From NCBI GenBank assembly GCA_958510825.1, contig OY294044.1, forward strand, positions 44,305,851 through 44,369,850: 64,000 nt of DNA, given 5' to 3'. The notes below the pieces were generated by a model. It was not told the origin of the DNA, ran no database searches, and saw only the letters and a program-made list of their open reading frames with translations. The first letter of the stretch is position 1; each line of letters begins with the position of its first letter. Made by a program: the position numbers and the translations under genes. This document shows positions 33,005 to 47,000 of the stretch, one piece after another. Origin of the DNA: Brachypterus glaber (taxonomy: Eukaryota; Arthropoda; Insecta; Coleoptera; Kateretidae).

Positions 33005-33640
33005 TTCTATGGCGATTTTTTAAATATTTTTTATTTTCGCAAAAAAACGTTATGGAAATCTGTTAGCGTTTGAAGTGATGTATATTTTAGTTATTTTGGC
33101 CCCCTTGAATCCGAAAATAGTAATGGTTCTTTGCGGAAATACACATTTTTTTTCTTTGTACGCCATTTTAATATATATTTGGACAAAAGTATTATTAATT
33201 ATACATTTTAAATAAAAAAAAAAACATCAAACAGACGCAAAACCAACGTAAACCAACGTTAACATACACCAACGTAACAGATTACCCTGGCTATTTTCGG
33301 ATTCAGGGGGGGGGGGGCAAAATAACGAGAATATACTTCGTTTTTAACGATAACAGATTTCCATTACGTTTTTTTGCAAAAAAAAATATATAAAAAATCG
33401 CCATAGAAAAAACGGTGCGTTTCCGCAATTCTTTAAAGAACGATTGCCATTTTCGGATTCAGGGGAGCCAACATAACTAGAATATATATCTCTTCTAATT
33501 ATATCAGATTTCCATAACGTTTTTTTGCGAAAACAATAGAACCATAAAAAATCACTATAGAAAGAAATGCTGTATTTCCTCAGAAAATAATGGTCATTTT
33601 TAAACTCAGGAGGATCAAACTGTATTTAGTTAGATGGTAA
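33005..33640 (+). repeat. Foldback and direct repeat unit with CGCCATAGAAAAAA
   Basis: TTCTATGGCGATTTTTTA and GCAAAAAAACGTTATGGAAATC (33005-33062) are mirrored near 33360-33410, and GGCCCCCTTGAATCCGAAAATAG by its complement near 33295. A third diverged copy in direct orientation follows to about 33640. Confidence 0.6.
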
Positions 33641-33671
33641 GTAATTTGGAGCTTTATCAGATTTCCTGCGA

Positions 33672-34110
33672 ACGAAAGTTGGACCTTTTTTATTATCAGA
33701 TTCACTTTCAGCAACCTCAAAACCCGCAATGTACCAATTTACACGAAAACTACCCCCGTTCCTCAGGGGGTGGAGTTAGATTTTTTTATTATCAGATTCA
33801 CTTTACCCCGCCCCTCAGGGGGTAGAGTTAGGTTTTTTTATTATCAGATTTACTTTCAGCAACCTCAAAGACCCCAATATACCAATTTTCTCGAAAACTA
33901 CCCCCGCCCCTTAGGGGGTGGAATTAGAAAAAAATATCAGATTCAGTTTCGTCAACACCAAAAACACGTATATAGGTACCAATTTTGACTATAAATATTG
34001 AAAACATTTCAAAATATTTACCCCCTTACCCCCGCGGGAGTGAAGTTAATTTTTTTATTATTAGCGTCAATTTTAGAAACTTTAAAAACCCTTGTATAGC
34101 AATATATTCT
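33672..34110 (+). repeat. Diverged tandem repeat, about 50-115 bp units
   Basis: Units carry ACCCCCG..CCTCAGGGGGTGGAGTTAG, then T7 and ATTATCAGATT, and an alternate segment with CAGCAACCTCAAA and ACCAATTT. Four to five units become more diverged to the right. Confidence 0.65.
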
Positions 34111-35047
34111 ATTTTTTGTAAAAAAAATATTTAAGACATCTTTTTTTAAGACGCCTTACTGACGCCTTGCACAGGCGACTTTACAACATAATATCCCCTC
34201 CCATTTACGGTGCTAGGTAAGGTCGCATTGATATAAAAAGCATAATAAGAATTAAAATGAGAGGTAATTTGTTTGTCAAAAAAGATCTAATTTGTTTGTC
34301 AAAGAAAGATCTTAAAAAATGTGATTTTTTTATTTTTTTTTTCAGTTTTTTTTGAAAATGTCTTTTTGATTTTTTTTAAATTTTTTTGTTTTGTGTAAAA
34401 AGAAAATTAAAAAAAATAATAGTTGATTGTGGTTAGTTTAGTTTTAGCGATGAGTATCGAAGTTAAGACGTCTTGTACTTAAAAGACATCTTATAGACAT
34501 CATAATCAGATATCTTTTAAACATCCCTTAAAAGAAGTCCACAAGATATCCTTTTTATGTCTTTAGGCGTCCAGACATAATTAAGATCTAAAAAGATGTC
34601 TTTAAGATATCATGTGCTGTCTGGGAATTATTACGTAAAGCAAATTGTACCAAAATTCATACAATTCATACCTCGGTTCCCGCGTTATTAAAAGCTGTAG
34701 AGATTTCATATTTTGGCTTTCCAAAAATTTAAAAAATTTTAAAATGGGAAAGGAATGCGCGTAGCGACATCTTACATGTAAATGATAAACTGATAGTTAA
34801 AAAACTTGCTCATAGGCGGCTAAATTTCATTCAATTATTCTTCTAGTTTATAGATGTCAGCAGAACTTTAAAGTGGTATGTGAATTAAATAGATGTCACT
34901 ACAAGCTTTATTTCTGTTTTACCGACTAATTAAATGTCAACTTTGACAGACTAATTCACAAACAAAAACTTTACAAAAACATTGATATGATATCGTGAAA
35001 AGTATTATTAATTAAATACATTTAATTGAAAAACATTCTTCAGTAAA
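34111..35047. other. Upstream region of TAF2
   Basis: AT-rich, with repeated AAGATGTCTTTAAGA-like stretches at 34440-34620. The TAF2 promoter should be in the last few hundred bases, but I see no clear TATA box or initiator. Confidence 0.4.
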
Positions 35048-35095
35048 ATGAAGAAAGAAAAAACCGGGGATACCGTTCGTCCATTTACCTTATAA
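35048..35095 (+). CDS. Taf2: TAF2 exon 1 (start codon; 3' boundary unresolved)
   Basis: The ATG at 35048 opens a short basic peptide, [15 protein letters not shown], which lines up with the conserved N-terminus of TAF2 (an RPxxL motif just before the HQ of the next exon). The only plausible donor is TTATAA|GTATAA at 35096. Splicing there leaves exon 1 in phase 0, with a TAA as its last codon. Exon 2 needs exactly one base from exon 1. Either the assembly has a small indel here, or an unusual donor is used. Confidence 0.6.
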   Translation: MKKEKTGDTVRPFTL

Positions 35096-38000
35096 GTATA
35101 AATTTTAGTATATTTTCAATATTTTGTTCTGTTTACATATAAGTTAATTAGTTTATTTCTGTTTCTACAGCTCATCAAATAGTCAGTTTAACTGGAATAA
35201 GTTTCGAAAGGAAAAGCATAATTGTAAGTAATCAACAGTTTTTAGTTACAAATTTTAATTTGTTTATTTTAGGGTTACGTTGAGCTAAGTATAGTACCAT
35301 TAAGAGACAACTTACGTACAATTAAATTAAATGCTAAGCAATGTAGAATTTATAGGGTGATATTAAATGATCAATATGAGGCTCATTTTCAATATTTTGA
35401 TCCATTTTTAAATGTTTGTCAGAGTGATTTGGAAACGTAAGTACCATTTGCTTATGAATTTGTCCTAATGCTGATAGCACTGGTGGACTGGGTACTTAGG
35501 ACCTTTTGGTCTGACAAGGTGATCAGGGTGGCCCATGAAACGGCCGAAGGCCTGCAAAAAAAATTTAAACTTTCCCTTTTAAATTCATTTCTAATATGGG
35601 CTGTAGTAGACCTACCAGACCCTTTAAATTAATTTTTAAAGGAGGCCCTATGCTATAAAATCATTGGGACCTTTTAAATTTCCATTCAAATCAAGCCTTA
35701 TTTTAGGGAATCAATGATTTTTTTAATTTAACAATATTTATTGGTTACCCAAAGGTCTTTCTGCCTTTAAATACAATATACAAATATACAATTTTTTTAT
35801 TACTTAATATACAGGGTGAAATTTAAGAGGTGATTTTACATCCAAAAATATGAAAAAAAGTTTCTATAAAGGTTGATTAGGAAATGAGCCCTAAGGGAGC
35901 TATGGCCCTTTGAAGATGACATATTGAATGGGGGGGGGGCCAAAAAAAAAGCATCAATAAAATTTTAATTTCTTTATTTAAAACTGAGCAAAAAAGTATT
36001 CCACCAAAACACCTAAATGTTACCTCTATTGCATTTTTTTTTAAAATGGTTGCTCCTACAGTGTTACACTATATGACATTTTTTATGTATTTTTACTCAA
36101 GGAATCCATATTTTTTTACACTATATGACATTTTTTATGTATTTTTACTCAAGGAATCCATTTTTTTACACTATATGACATTTTTAATGTATTTTTACTC
36201 AAGGAATCCATATTTTTTACATAAAATCCAAAAAAATTACACATAAAAAAGTTTGGGTTAAAAATGTGTTAAGCCTAATACATTTTTCCATCTAGGGTCG
36301 CCTCTGGTTAAATTCAAAAAAATAAATTAACATACTTATTGCCCTTATTAATACTAGTATACATGCAAAAGCTTGTCGCTCTAGCTTGAAGGGTACCAGA
36401 GTTATTAATTAAAAACCTTATTTTTATTACAATTTTAAAGGGCCGTAGCTCCCTTAGGGCTCATTTGCAGACCAACCTTTATAGGAACTTTTTTGATATT
36501 TATGGATGCAGAATCACCTCTTAAATTTTGGCATGGCAGTAATTGATCACCCTGTATACGTGTTTTTAGGAGAAGTTTGGAAACATTTTCAACCAACCAC
36601 TTAAGTGCTGCATTAAAAACTGACCCTGATAACAATTCAGGTGAATTAATTCTTACAATCCCTCCTGAGGCTGTTCATTTAATAGCTGAAGGCACAAAAC
36701 TAACAGTAGGAATTGAATTTTCATTGGAGCAACCCCAAGGAGGTATCCATTTTGTTGTACCTAATAAAGAAGGTACATATGCAGATAGAGGAGTACATTT
36801 ATTCACTTATGGGCACCAGAATTCATCCAGATTATGGTTTCCATGTGTGGATAGTTTTGCTGAAACTTGTACATGGAAATTAGAGTTTACTGTTGATGAA
36901 GAACTTACTGCAATTTCAAATGGGGACCTAATCGAGGTGGTGTACACTCCAGATTTAAGACGGAAAACATATTTTTATTCCCTCAATGTTCCTACCTGTG
37001 CACCAAACATATCCTTAGCAGTGGGACCATTTGAAATCTATGTAGATCCATATATGCATGAAGTCACTCATTTTTGCCTACCACACTTATTACCATTGCT
37101 CAAAGTTACAACCAGGTATATGCATGAAGCATTTGAATTTTATGAAGAAACGTTATCAAATAGGTATCCTTATTCTTGTTATAAGCAAGTATTTGTAGAT
37201 GAAGCAGATAATGATTATCGAGCATATGCAACAATGAGTATATTAAGTGTAAATCTGCTACACTCTGCAGTTATAATAGATCAGGTTTATATTACAAGAA
37301 ATGCTATGGCTAATGCAATAGCTGAGCAGTTTTTTGGATGTTTTATATCAATGCAAAATTGGTCTGATATTTGGTTGAACAAAGGAATAAGTCAGTATTT
37401 GTGTGGACTTTATCAGAAAAAATGTTTTGGAAATAATTTTTACAGAGAAATGATACAAAGTACATTGTTTGATGTTGTTAAGTATGAAGAACAGTTTGGA
37501 GGAATTGTTCTGGGTAAGTAAAAATCCATTTTGTCTATTTAATGCAATAAAAAAATGCTGTTGTTACACGCTAAAGTTTACTTTCTTGAAGTAGGTGTCT
37601 CATTACTTTAACACGTTCGCGACGAAGGTGTTTTCGGTAAAACTCAACTATACAATTTTTTGTATTTTATTAACATCGTTTATAATCCATATTTTCGGCC
37701 AAATGCGAAAACCCTGGTACACCAATATACATTATATGTATAGTCATAAATCCAATATCATAAGTATAACTGATAAGCAGTGGATTTAAAGGCGTATAGA
37801 AACTGAATTTAAACCGTGTACCACCGGTGGCGCACGTCGTCGCGAACGCGTTAAGTAAAATGTTGTATGTAATCGGTTTTTTACCCATTTTCTCATGTAC
37901 TTTCTAAAACCTCCAAATCTGGTACTTTTACATATTGTCAAAATAATCCGAATCAGTTCATTATTTTGGCAAATACGCCCATACAGTAACTTAATTTGAT

Positions 38001-41000
38001 TTAGTCCCGGCCCTTGAGGTTTGTTATAAGTTGTCCCCACTTTTAGGTATAAAGGGGCTCCCCCAGGATTTTTGATAGGGGGGGGGAAAGCCTATTCAGC
38101 TTTGCAACTTTATCAAAAAAAAAATTTTAATTCCCAAAAAGGTCCAGTCTTTTTCAGGGGCTGGTTAATATGAAACAGATTGAGTGGCATTACTATGTTC
38201 AATACAACATTTAGAATGTTCAATACAACATTTAGCGCCGCATGCAAGTTTTTTAGAAATTCTAAAGTATCGTATTTTTTAAAATTTCATATGAAATTAT
38301 TTTATAAAATCTAATAATTAATATTGTAGTATCAGACTATTGGTAATCAAGTTAAGCGCCGCAGGCGATTTTTTTTTTCATATGCAAACCTCTGAAAAAA
38401 TAACATTATCTGTATTTTGACCGTATTTTGACAATAAAAACCGGGATTCACTCAAAATCTAGAAAAAAAATTTAATTTAAAATTCGGTTTCAGCAGACAA
38501 AAATACATGAGATCATAGGTTTAGTCGGGTTTAGTCCTTGAAGAAGAATTTTTATTTTTTTTTGTAGACCAGTGTAATAGACCCAGCACAAAAATGATTA
38601 AAGCTGTGTAAGAAATTGGACATGATTTTTACCTGTGCAAGAATTTTTACCCTATGATCAATAATAATATTAATTTTTGCCTCCTTGCCTTCCTTGTCGC
38701 ACCGCAATGTTAACCATATTTAAGGTCACGCAAAATACAAAGGTCGTAAATCGTTTATTGAAAGAATTTTTTAAATCGGACATTTAGTTTAAAAGTAACC
38801 TGGTTTAAAGACAGAAAACAGACAAACCGATATTTTTAACACCCACTTTTTTCACCTTTTCTCGACGTTATATGACATTTAAAATCCAAAAATGCAAAAA
38901 AAAAATAATTTCGCTTGACTTCAACCTAAAACAATAATTCATTAGAAAAAAATATACGACCTTTGGCGTTGTAGATACGGCTTTTTGTAATGTAGTGACT
39001 ATAAATAATTATTTTTTCTACTATATATAAAATATATATATTTCTATTTACTGCTCTACAGGCACGTCGTTATACAATAAATTAGAAAAAACGTAAAAAA
39101 AATGATCGATCCGGTCGATTTTTTTTATATTTGCCTAAATTGCTTCTTATTGTGTGTTTAATCAATTTATGAAAAAAAAATCAGGGGTCGGAAACAAAAA
39201 GTTAAAATTTGCAAAAAACCACCGTGATTTTAAGTTTTAATTTTTTAGCAACCTCAAAAACCCTTAATAATATTCTCTGAAATAAATAAAAAAATTGAAT
39301 CTGACAACTTAACCTCTCAGCACTCAATTGTTATGCCTCAAATCAAATTTGTAGCAAAAGATTATGAAAGTACAAGTACAACCTTGAAAATTCCCACTGT
39401 AAAATACTGTTTTAGTCAGGTTGCAACATTTTCCACTTTTTAGTGGTTAAAGCTTTTTCATTAGATAGTATGTCATAGTATGTACTTCTAAATTGTTATC
39501 ATTTTTTTCTAGATCCAAGTCAACCCCCAGCACCTCTCCCAGTTGGAGCCAAAACACCACAAACCAGTCAAAAACAGGTAGAAGAAAAATTTTACTTCTC
39601 AGTCAGGAATGTCCACACCCTGTCACCATTGTACATTGAAGCCCTACACAAAAAAGCCTTACTAGTAATGAGGATGTTGGAACACAGGATAGGCCCAGAA
39701 TTATTATTGCAGGTTTTTAATAAACAGCTATCGTTGGCTACGAAAGCTGCCCAACAGAAAATCGGTAGCGGTTTATGGGGCCACATGTTGATCAGTACGA
39801 ATGTTTTTACGAAGGCGATTTTTACCGTGACTGGTAAGGACATGGCCGTTTTTATCGACCAGTGGGTCAGGACTGGTGGACATGCTAAGTTTCATCTGAC
39901 ATCGGTTTTTAACAGAAAGAGGTAAGACTCTTACCGTAAGAGACCGGATAAATTATTATGCTAAATAAAAAAATATTTAAAATTAAATTTCAGAAACAAA
40001 AGAGACCCTAGCACGGAAAGGGTATAACAATTTTGTTCAATAACACGTTAAGATAATCTGCCGATCTACAGTGCGGTCCAAAAGTCACCCCCCCCCCTTA
40101 ACTTTTGAACGAGTTGAGATATTGACTTCAAATTTAGAACTCTTAAATAAGACAACTTAAACTATCTTTTAGTATATATTTGATATTTTCAGCTCTTAAA
40201 ATGTGGGCAGGGGGGCATGGAGGACATTTTTTTAAATGGAAAGGGGGGTCGTGTGATACATCATTTTAAAGCTTATAAAATTCTATATTTAAAATAACAT
40301 TTTTAAATTTTTTAAAAATGTTTTTTAAGATTTTGATTTTTCAATTTTTTGTGCTAAAACATTCGATTTTTTAAGTTTTTTTTATAAATTTTTATTTATG
40401 TCAACTAAAATTAGTTTAAAAGTATAATTAAATTTTTTTATGATGAAATTAGGCATTTTTAAAAATTATTTGTTTTTTTTAGAGGAATTTTAACATTAAT
40501 ACCCATTTTCAACCCAAAATTTTTTTTTTAATCTATAAATATGAAGTTAAATGGAGAATTTTATAAGCTTTAAAATGATGTATTACACGACCCCCTTTCC
40601 ATTTAAAAAAATGTGACCCCATGCCCCCCTGCCCACATTTTAAGAGCTGAAAGTATTAAATATATGCTAAAAGATAGTTTAAGTTTTCTTATTTAAAAGT
40701 TCCAAATTTGAAGTCGATATCTCAACTGGTTCAAAAGTTAAGAGGGGGGGGTGACTTTTGGACCGCTCTGTATAGGAAAATGAAGCGTTATTAAAAAAAT
40801 AAATATATATTTTTTAGTTTATTATTTTTTAAGTTTCTCGAAAAAGATGATTTATGTGAAAAAAAATGTGTCGGCCGGTTTGTTCATTTTTGTTTAATGC
40901 TTTTTTAGGTTTTGTATTTATAAAAGATGATTTTGGTCGGTCTGTCTGTCGGAAAAGTGGCCATGAGAATACGAAACTAATGGCAGTATGGCTAAAGATT

Positions 41001-44000
41001 TCAAATTTGGCCCCAGGGTTATTTTAACGTGCATTTGGACAAAAAATATGCAGTGGCAAATTTGTGAACATTCTATACATTCCGAACATACCATGGAACT
41101 CATTAGACAATTAAAATTATAAACAGTTACATTTAAAAATAATTATATGTATATTTCCCGGTCAATTAGATCGATATTTTATCAATAAAAATTATACAAA
41201 AGTGCTGCCGTACGGGACAGGGCAGCCAATAAAAAGTGCCAAAATTAACCCAAAACTTTTGTTTTTTTTTATTCATGAAATTTGTATTGGCAACGTATAG
41301 TTTAGTAATATAATTGAAAAAACATAATTGTTGATTTATGACATTTGATCTTGAAAAACACAAAAAATTTCATGCGGCGCATTTTTGTGTGTTCTGGCTG
41401 TTAAATAACGGTTTGAAAAAAAAACTTAATTAAAAATTTGATTTCTAGATTTTAATTTTAGAGCTTAAAAAATATATGTTCTTGCGACGCATTTCCGTAG
41501 CTGTTACCCTAAAACGTGCAAAAAAATCCTGTGGCACTTTTTTCCTAAATTTACAATCAAACAAAAATCAACTTAGATTTCAGATATTCTGTGTCAAAAG
41601 CGAAAGAACAAAGTATATTTTGGTGAATGCGCCTATGCATAGGCTAACTAACATGTTAGTTTGTGCAAAAAAGTCCAAATGAGAAAATAGCTTAAATTAA
41701 CCCCTGTATATGGTCCAAACATGGACAGACCAACCGACAGAAAGGTTTTTTCGCACTTTTTTGAATACAAAATGTCCAGAAACGTAAAAAAAGCAATAAA
41801 AAATAATGTTTTACTAGCGCATAACTTTTCTTTGCATAGGTTACTTATCCAAAGTTCTTTGCTGAGAATGTTTTTGGTTTTTTTCAATTTTTCTTTTGTC
41901 GATTTTTTTTGTTTGAAAACATAATAAATGACTAGCTTGTCACCCTGTGTATTTTGGTTATAGAAATACCATCGAATTAGAAATCCGACAGGACGCCACA
42001 TCGCAGACTGGAATCAGAAAATACGTTGGCCCTTTGCTGGTCACTTTGCAAGAACTAGACGGTACATTTAAGCATAACCTACAAATTGAAAATACTGTGG
42101 TAAAGGCTGACATCACTTGCCATTCGAAAAGTAGAAGGAACAAGAAGAAAAAAATCCCGCTATGCACTGGTGAGGAAGTGGATATGGACTTAAGTCAAAT
42201 GGAGTAAGTATAAAATTACATAGATTTTCATTTTCTTATTTTCTTGAAAATCTCGAGCGATATTCGTGTAAAAATTTTCGGAAATCTTTGTACAATCTTG
42301 ACTCTAAAAACTTGGTAATTTTCGAGGTAATTTTCGACAGGATTTCGAAGATTTTTCAGAAAAAATTGAAAATCTTACAGAAAAGCTCAAAAATCATAGA
42401 TTTTTATGTCATAGCACTATAGCCTGGAGAAAAAAGTTTTTGTGTGATTATAGAATAGAAAATATAAAACGTTCGTTTTATTCGCCAGTGTAAAAAATAA
42501 TGATAAAAAAAGTTACTATTTTGCTTGTCCAAAATTGAACTTTGTAAAACAAACAAAAAATATTAAGTATTTAAAAATTATTTTTTTTTATTTGCAAGTA
42601 GAAAAAAATTATATAAAAAGTTAATAGACAAGTTTTTTTAACATATTATTTTGTCAATTTTAAGTAACAGAAAGTTGGGTTTCCAAGTTTTGGTCAAAAA
42701 GTTTTTTCCTTATCCAGCAATAGTTTTATAATTCTAGAGTCATAATCATATTTTCTTGCATAAAATAAAGGACTATTTCCTTTCGAGTCTTTTGCACAAC
42801 ACTTGGCCGAACTCCTGTTTATCAATAATTCTACAGTGTTTTCATTGTTTTTATGAATCAAACTGTAATGAAGAGGTGTTTGATCGAAATGGTTTTTTAT
42901 TTCACAAGAAGCACCATATTCTAGTAATAATTCAATAATTTCCTTTTTATTTTGAATTCGTAATGCCTGATGTAAGGCAGTATCACCAAACTCACTCTGT
43001 AGGTTAATAGTGTGTTCAATACCCATTGATCTGTATTTCTCAAGAAGACAACGAGTTACTGCAATGTCTTTTGAATAAAACACTGTGTAAAATAATGTTG
43101 TTTGTCCTCCCTTAGTTCTAATTTCTGGTTTCTGTGATTTTTCCACTAGATACGAAAATGTTTCTAAAGGAGTGTTTATTCTAACAGCTGTCTGTAATGG
43201 TGTCTCAGTAAGAGACAGTGAATCATTTTGTGTAAGTCTTATCCTTCTAACTATATCAATATCTGCTCCTGCTTCTACTAACATTTTTATTGTTTCTAAA
43301 TTATTTTTATTATACAGAGCCGTGTGCAAAGCTGTGTTGCCTGCATAGTTACCAGAGTTTATGTCTTTACAGTCCCCAGATTTATATTTTGCAAGAAGAC
43401 AGCGAATTAATTTAATATCTTTTGAATATTGAAGAGCGTATACTAAGGCTGTTTCGCCCAACACATCAGCACTACCTGGTTTTTTGCATTTTCTTAGTAA
43501 GTATATTATTGTGTCTGTTGGGCATTGATATATTATTGATATTATTAACGGTGTTCTATTATTTTCGTGTAGTGCATCTACATCAATCCCTTTATTGGTT
43601 ACGTTTATTATCTTTTTGATTATTTCAGTATTGCATTTTTTACGCAAGGCGTAAGTTAAAAGGTTATCTTTTAGGGATCTGTTTTCGACATTGATAAAAT
43701 CCTGAATTCTTTTGCTTTTTCTGATTAAACTGAAAAATATATTTCCGTAATTTATATACTCAGTTTCGACCATTACTTCGCCGTAATTCGGAAGCCAGGG
43801 AACACTTTGGTCGTGCGCTATAATTTCAGAAAACAATTCTTTTGGATTTGAATAATGTAGTTGGGATATTAATTTTTCAAAAACTTTGCAGTATCCTAAT
43901 CGTGTTGCAATTTCAAATGCTTTTTGTCCTGATATTAGCGGTACTACTCCATCTGGATTTTTTGACACTTCGCCTACTAAATTTTCTACATTTCCATATT

Positions 44001-47000
44001 TTTTCTGTAAGAATTGAAACAATTTTTGTTTTTGTAAAGTATCTCCTTCCTCCATCTTCTTAGGCTTTTCTCTTTACTTTTTAAATTATTTCTATCTTTT
44101 CTAATTTAGTTTTGCTTGGAATTCCACAGGTATCTATAATTTATTAAATAATAATAATTAGATATAATTGCCTGTCACTTGGGTATAATTAAATAAATAT
44201 ATTACCTGGGTAAATATATGCGTAATTTTACTTTTATAGTTTGATTTGAAGGGGGATTAACAAAATTTGGTGGGAGCTAAGCCCCAAGCCTCCCCCTCTA
44301 GTTACACCTATGAGGTCAATCCTATTGCAATTTTTTTTTTCTTGATCGGTCACCAAACTCGGCCCCCAGCCACCAAAACATCGTACTTTGTGAGAAAAGT
44401 CCAAATTTCTTAATTCTTGTTTAAAACTGTTATTATAAAATATATTGATTTAATTTTTGGACAAAATTTGACCTTCATGAATGACTATAATTTTATTAAA
44501 AAAAAATGTTTTGATTTTAACCCATAGGGGCGCTTTGGTCAATTTTCCTTAAAAGAAAACCTTTTTTGGAGAGCAAAATTCTAGAGGGGGCAACGATTTT
44601 CATAAAAACCATGATATATGCGTGAAACTATATGTATTCAACTTTTTAGTTCTATGTTATTCTATGGTAATTCCACAGACTAACGATGCCCCCGCTTGCT
44701 AGATCAATTATAGTGAAGGACTGCACGTATGCCATTTTCCCTGTGATTTTGGGGTAAATTTGGTCGATTGCAGTCTTATTGAAAACATATCTTCGCATTT
44801 TGGATAGACATTTAACAACATTTTGGAACTTTTATAATGTGAGGTGAAAAAGTAAGTTTTTTCTATTTTTGAATCAAAAAGGAGTTGTTTGCCATTTTCT
44901 CGTTAATGATGAGAGATATTTTTAAAATTCAAAAAATGTAACTTAAAACTTAAATTTTTTTGTCAAAAAGGAGCTAAGCGTCAAAACTAGGCCGACAAAT
45001 ATTTTTTTGGTAACTTTTGGCAATTTTTATTAAAAATATGTAAAAAGCAATTTTTTTAAACAATTTTGTTTTCTTAAGTTTGTTTTTACTTCATTTCTTT
45101 TTTAGTTATAGCACGTCAAAGTTGCAGAACTGCGAAAATAGCCATATTTTAAAAACTATTGAAGTAAGAAAAAATCTTAAATTAAAAGAATTGTTTAAAA
45201 AAATTAGCTGTTTATATTTTTTAATAAAAATTGCATTGCATAATTGCAAACCAAAAAAATATTTGTCGACTAGTTTTGGCACTTTTTGACAAAAAAAAAG
45301 TCCAAACCGTTTTTTAGTAAAAGATAAGTTTTGAGTAATAGTTTTTAAATTTTGATAATATTTATCACCGTTAACCAGAAAATGACAAAAAAAAAACTGC
45401 TTTTTATTCAAAAATAGAAAAAAATCACTTTTTCACCCCACATAAAAGTTCCAAAATTTTGTTAAATGTCTGTCCAAAATGCGACGATTTGTTTTCAATA
45501 AGACTGCATTCGACCAAATTTACCCAAAAAATACAGGGTAAATGACATACGTGCAGTCCTTCACTATAATTGATCTAGCAAGAGGGGGCATCGTTAGTCT
45601 GTGGAAATACCATAGAACTAACAAGTTTAATACATATACGCATATATCATGGTTTTTCTGAACATCGTTGCCCCCTCTAGAATTTTGCTCTCCAAAAAGG
45701 TATTCTTTTAAGGAAAATTGACCATAGCGGCCCCTATGGGTTAAAAACAAAACATTTTTTTTATATAAAATTACAGTCACTCATGAGGGTCAAATGTTGT
45801 CCAAATTTTAAATGAATATATTATATAATAACAATGTTATACAAGAATTAAGAAAATAGGCTTTGCTGACAAGGTATGATGTTTTGATAGCTGGGGGCTG
45901 AATCTAGAACCCGATAAAAAAAATAGCAATATGGTTAACTTGCATGTAGGAACGCACAAAAAAAAATCGGCGATTTAAAAATCTGCAAAAAAAACATGTG
46001 AAAGAACCGCGAAATTGCAGTTAAATAGTATAAACGATGTACGATGTGATGTGATGATAAAATTAAAAAAAAAATGCCTTGAATCCACGCCCTATTAACT
46101 GTTGAACGAGTTGAAATATAAATTTCAAATTTAACACATAATTTAGACAACTTATCTTTTGGCATATATTTTATATTTTTAGTTATTAAAACGATCCCGC
46201 TATATATTAAAAAGAAAATCCGTCCACGACCCTCTGTCTACATTTTATAAGCTAAAAATATAATTTATGCTAGTATGCACGAAAAGATAGTTTACACAGG
46301 GTGATCAGTAACTGCCACGCCAAAATTTAAGAAGTGATTCTATATCCAAAAATACGAAAAAAAGTTACGGCTCCTTCGAAGATAACATACTGAATGGGGA
46401 ATAAAAAAAAGCATCAATAAAATTTTAATGCTGCAGGGTGATTTCTCATTTAAAACTGAGCAAAAAAAGTATTCTTCGCCAAAACACCTAAATTTAATAT
46501 TAAAGGAGTAATAGCCTTTTAAAAAGTAACGTTTTTGGTGGCACAAAATGTTACTTCCCCTTAATTGCATTTTTTTTTGAAAATGGTAGCTCCTACAATA
46601 TACAATTTTTTTGTATTTTTACTCAAGGAATCTATATTTTTTACAAAAAATCCAAAAAACATACACATAAAAAAGTTTGGGGCAAAAATGTGTTAAGCCT
46701 CACATTTTTGTCTGTCTATTCACGCCTCTGGATAAATTCAAAAAAATAAATTAACATAAACTTATCGCCCGTATTAATACTAGTATACATGCAAAAGCTT
46801 GTCGCTCTAGCTTAAAGGGTACCATAGTTATTAATTAAAAACCTTATTTTTATTACAATTTTAAAGGGCCCTAGCTTTCTTAGGGCTCATTTCCGGACCA
46901 ACCTTTATAGGAACTTTTTTTGATATTTTTGGATGTAGAATCACCTCTTAAATTTTTGGCATGCCAGTTATTGATCACCCTGTATTGTCCCATTTACGTG

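Noticed and set aside
33634..33988. Open frames with repeated FFYYQIHF
   Set aside because: They are translations of a tandem DNA repeat, out of frame with one another.
36577..36579. TTG as a start for the long TAF2 frame
   Set aside because: It is internal to exon 4; the upstream acceptor and conserved exons 2-3 fix the reading.
41648..42167. Minus-strand open frames over TAF2 exon 6
   Set aside because: They mirror the conserved exon and intron AT-rich sequence; no independent similarity.
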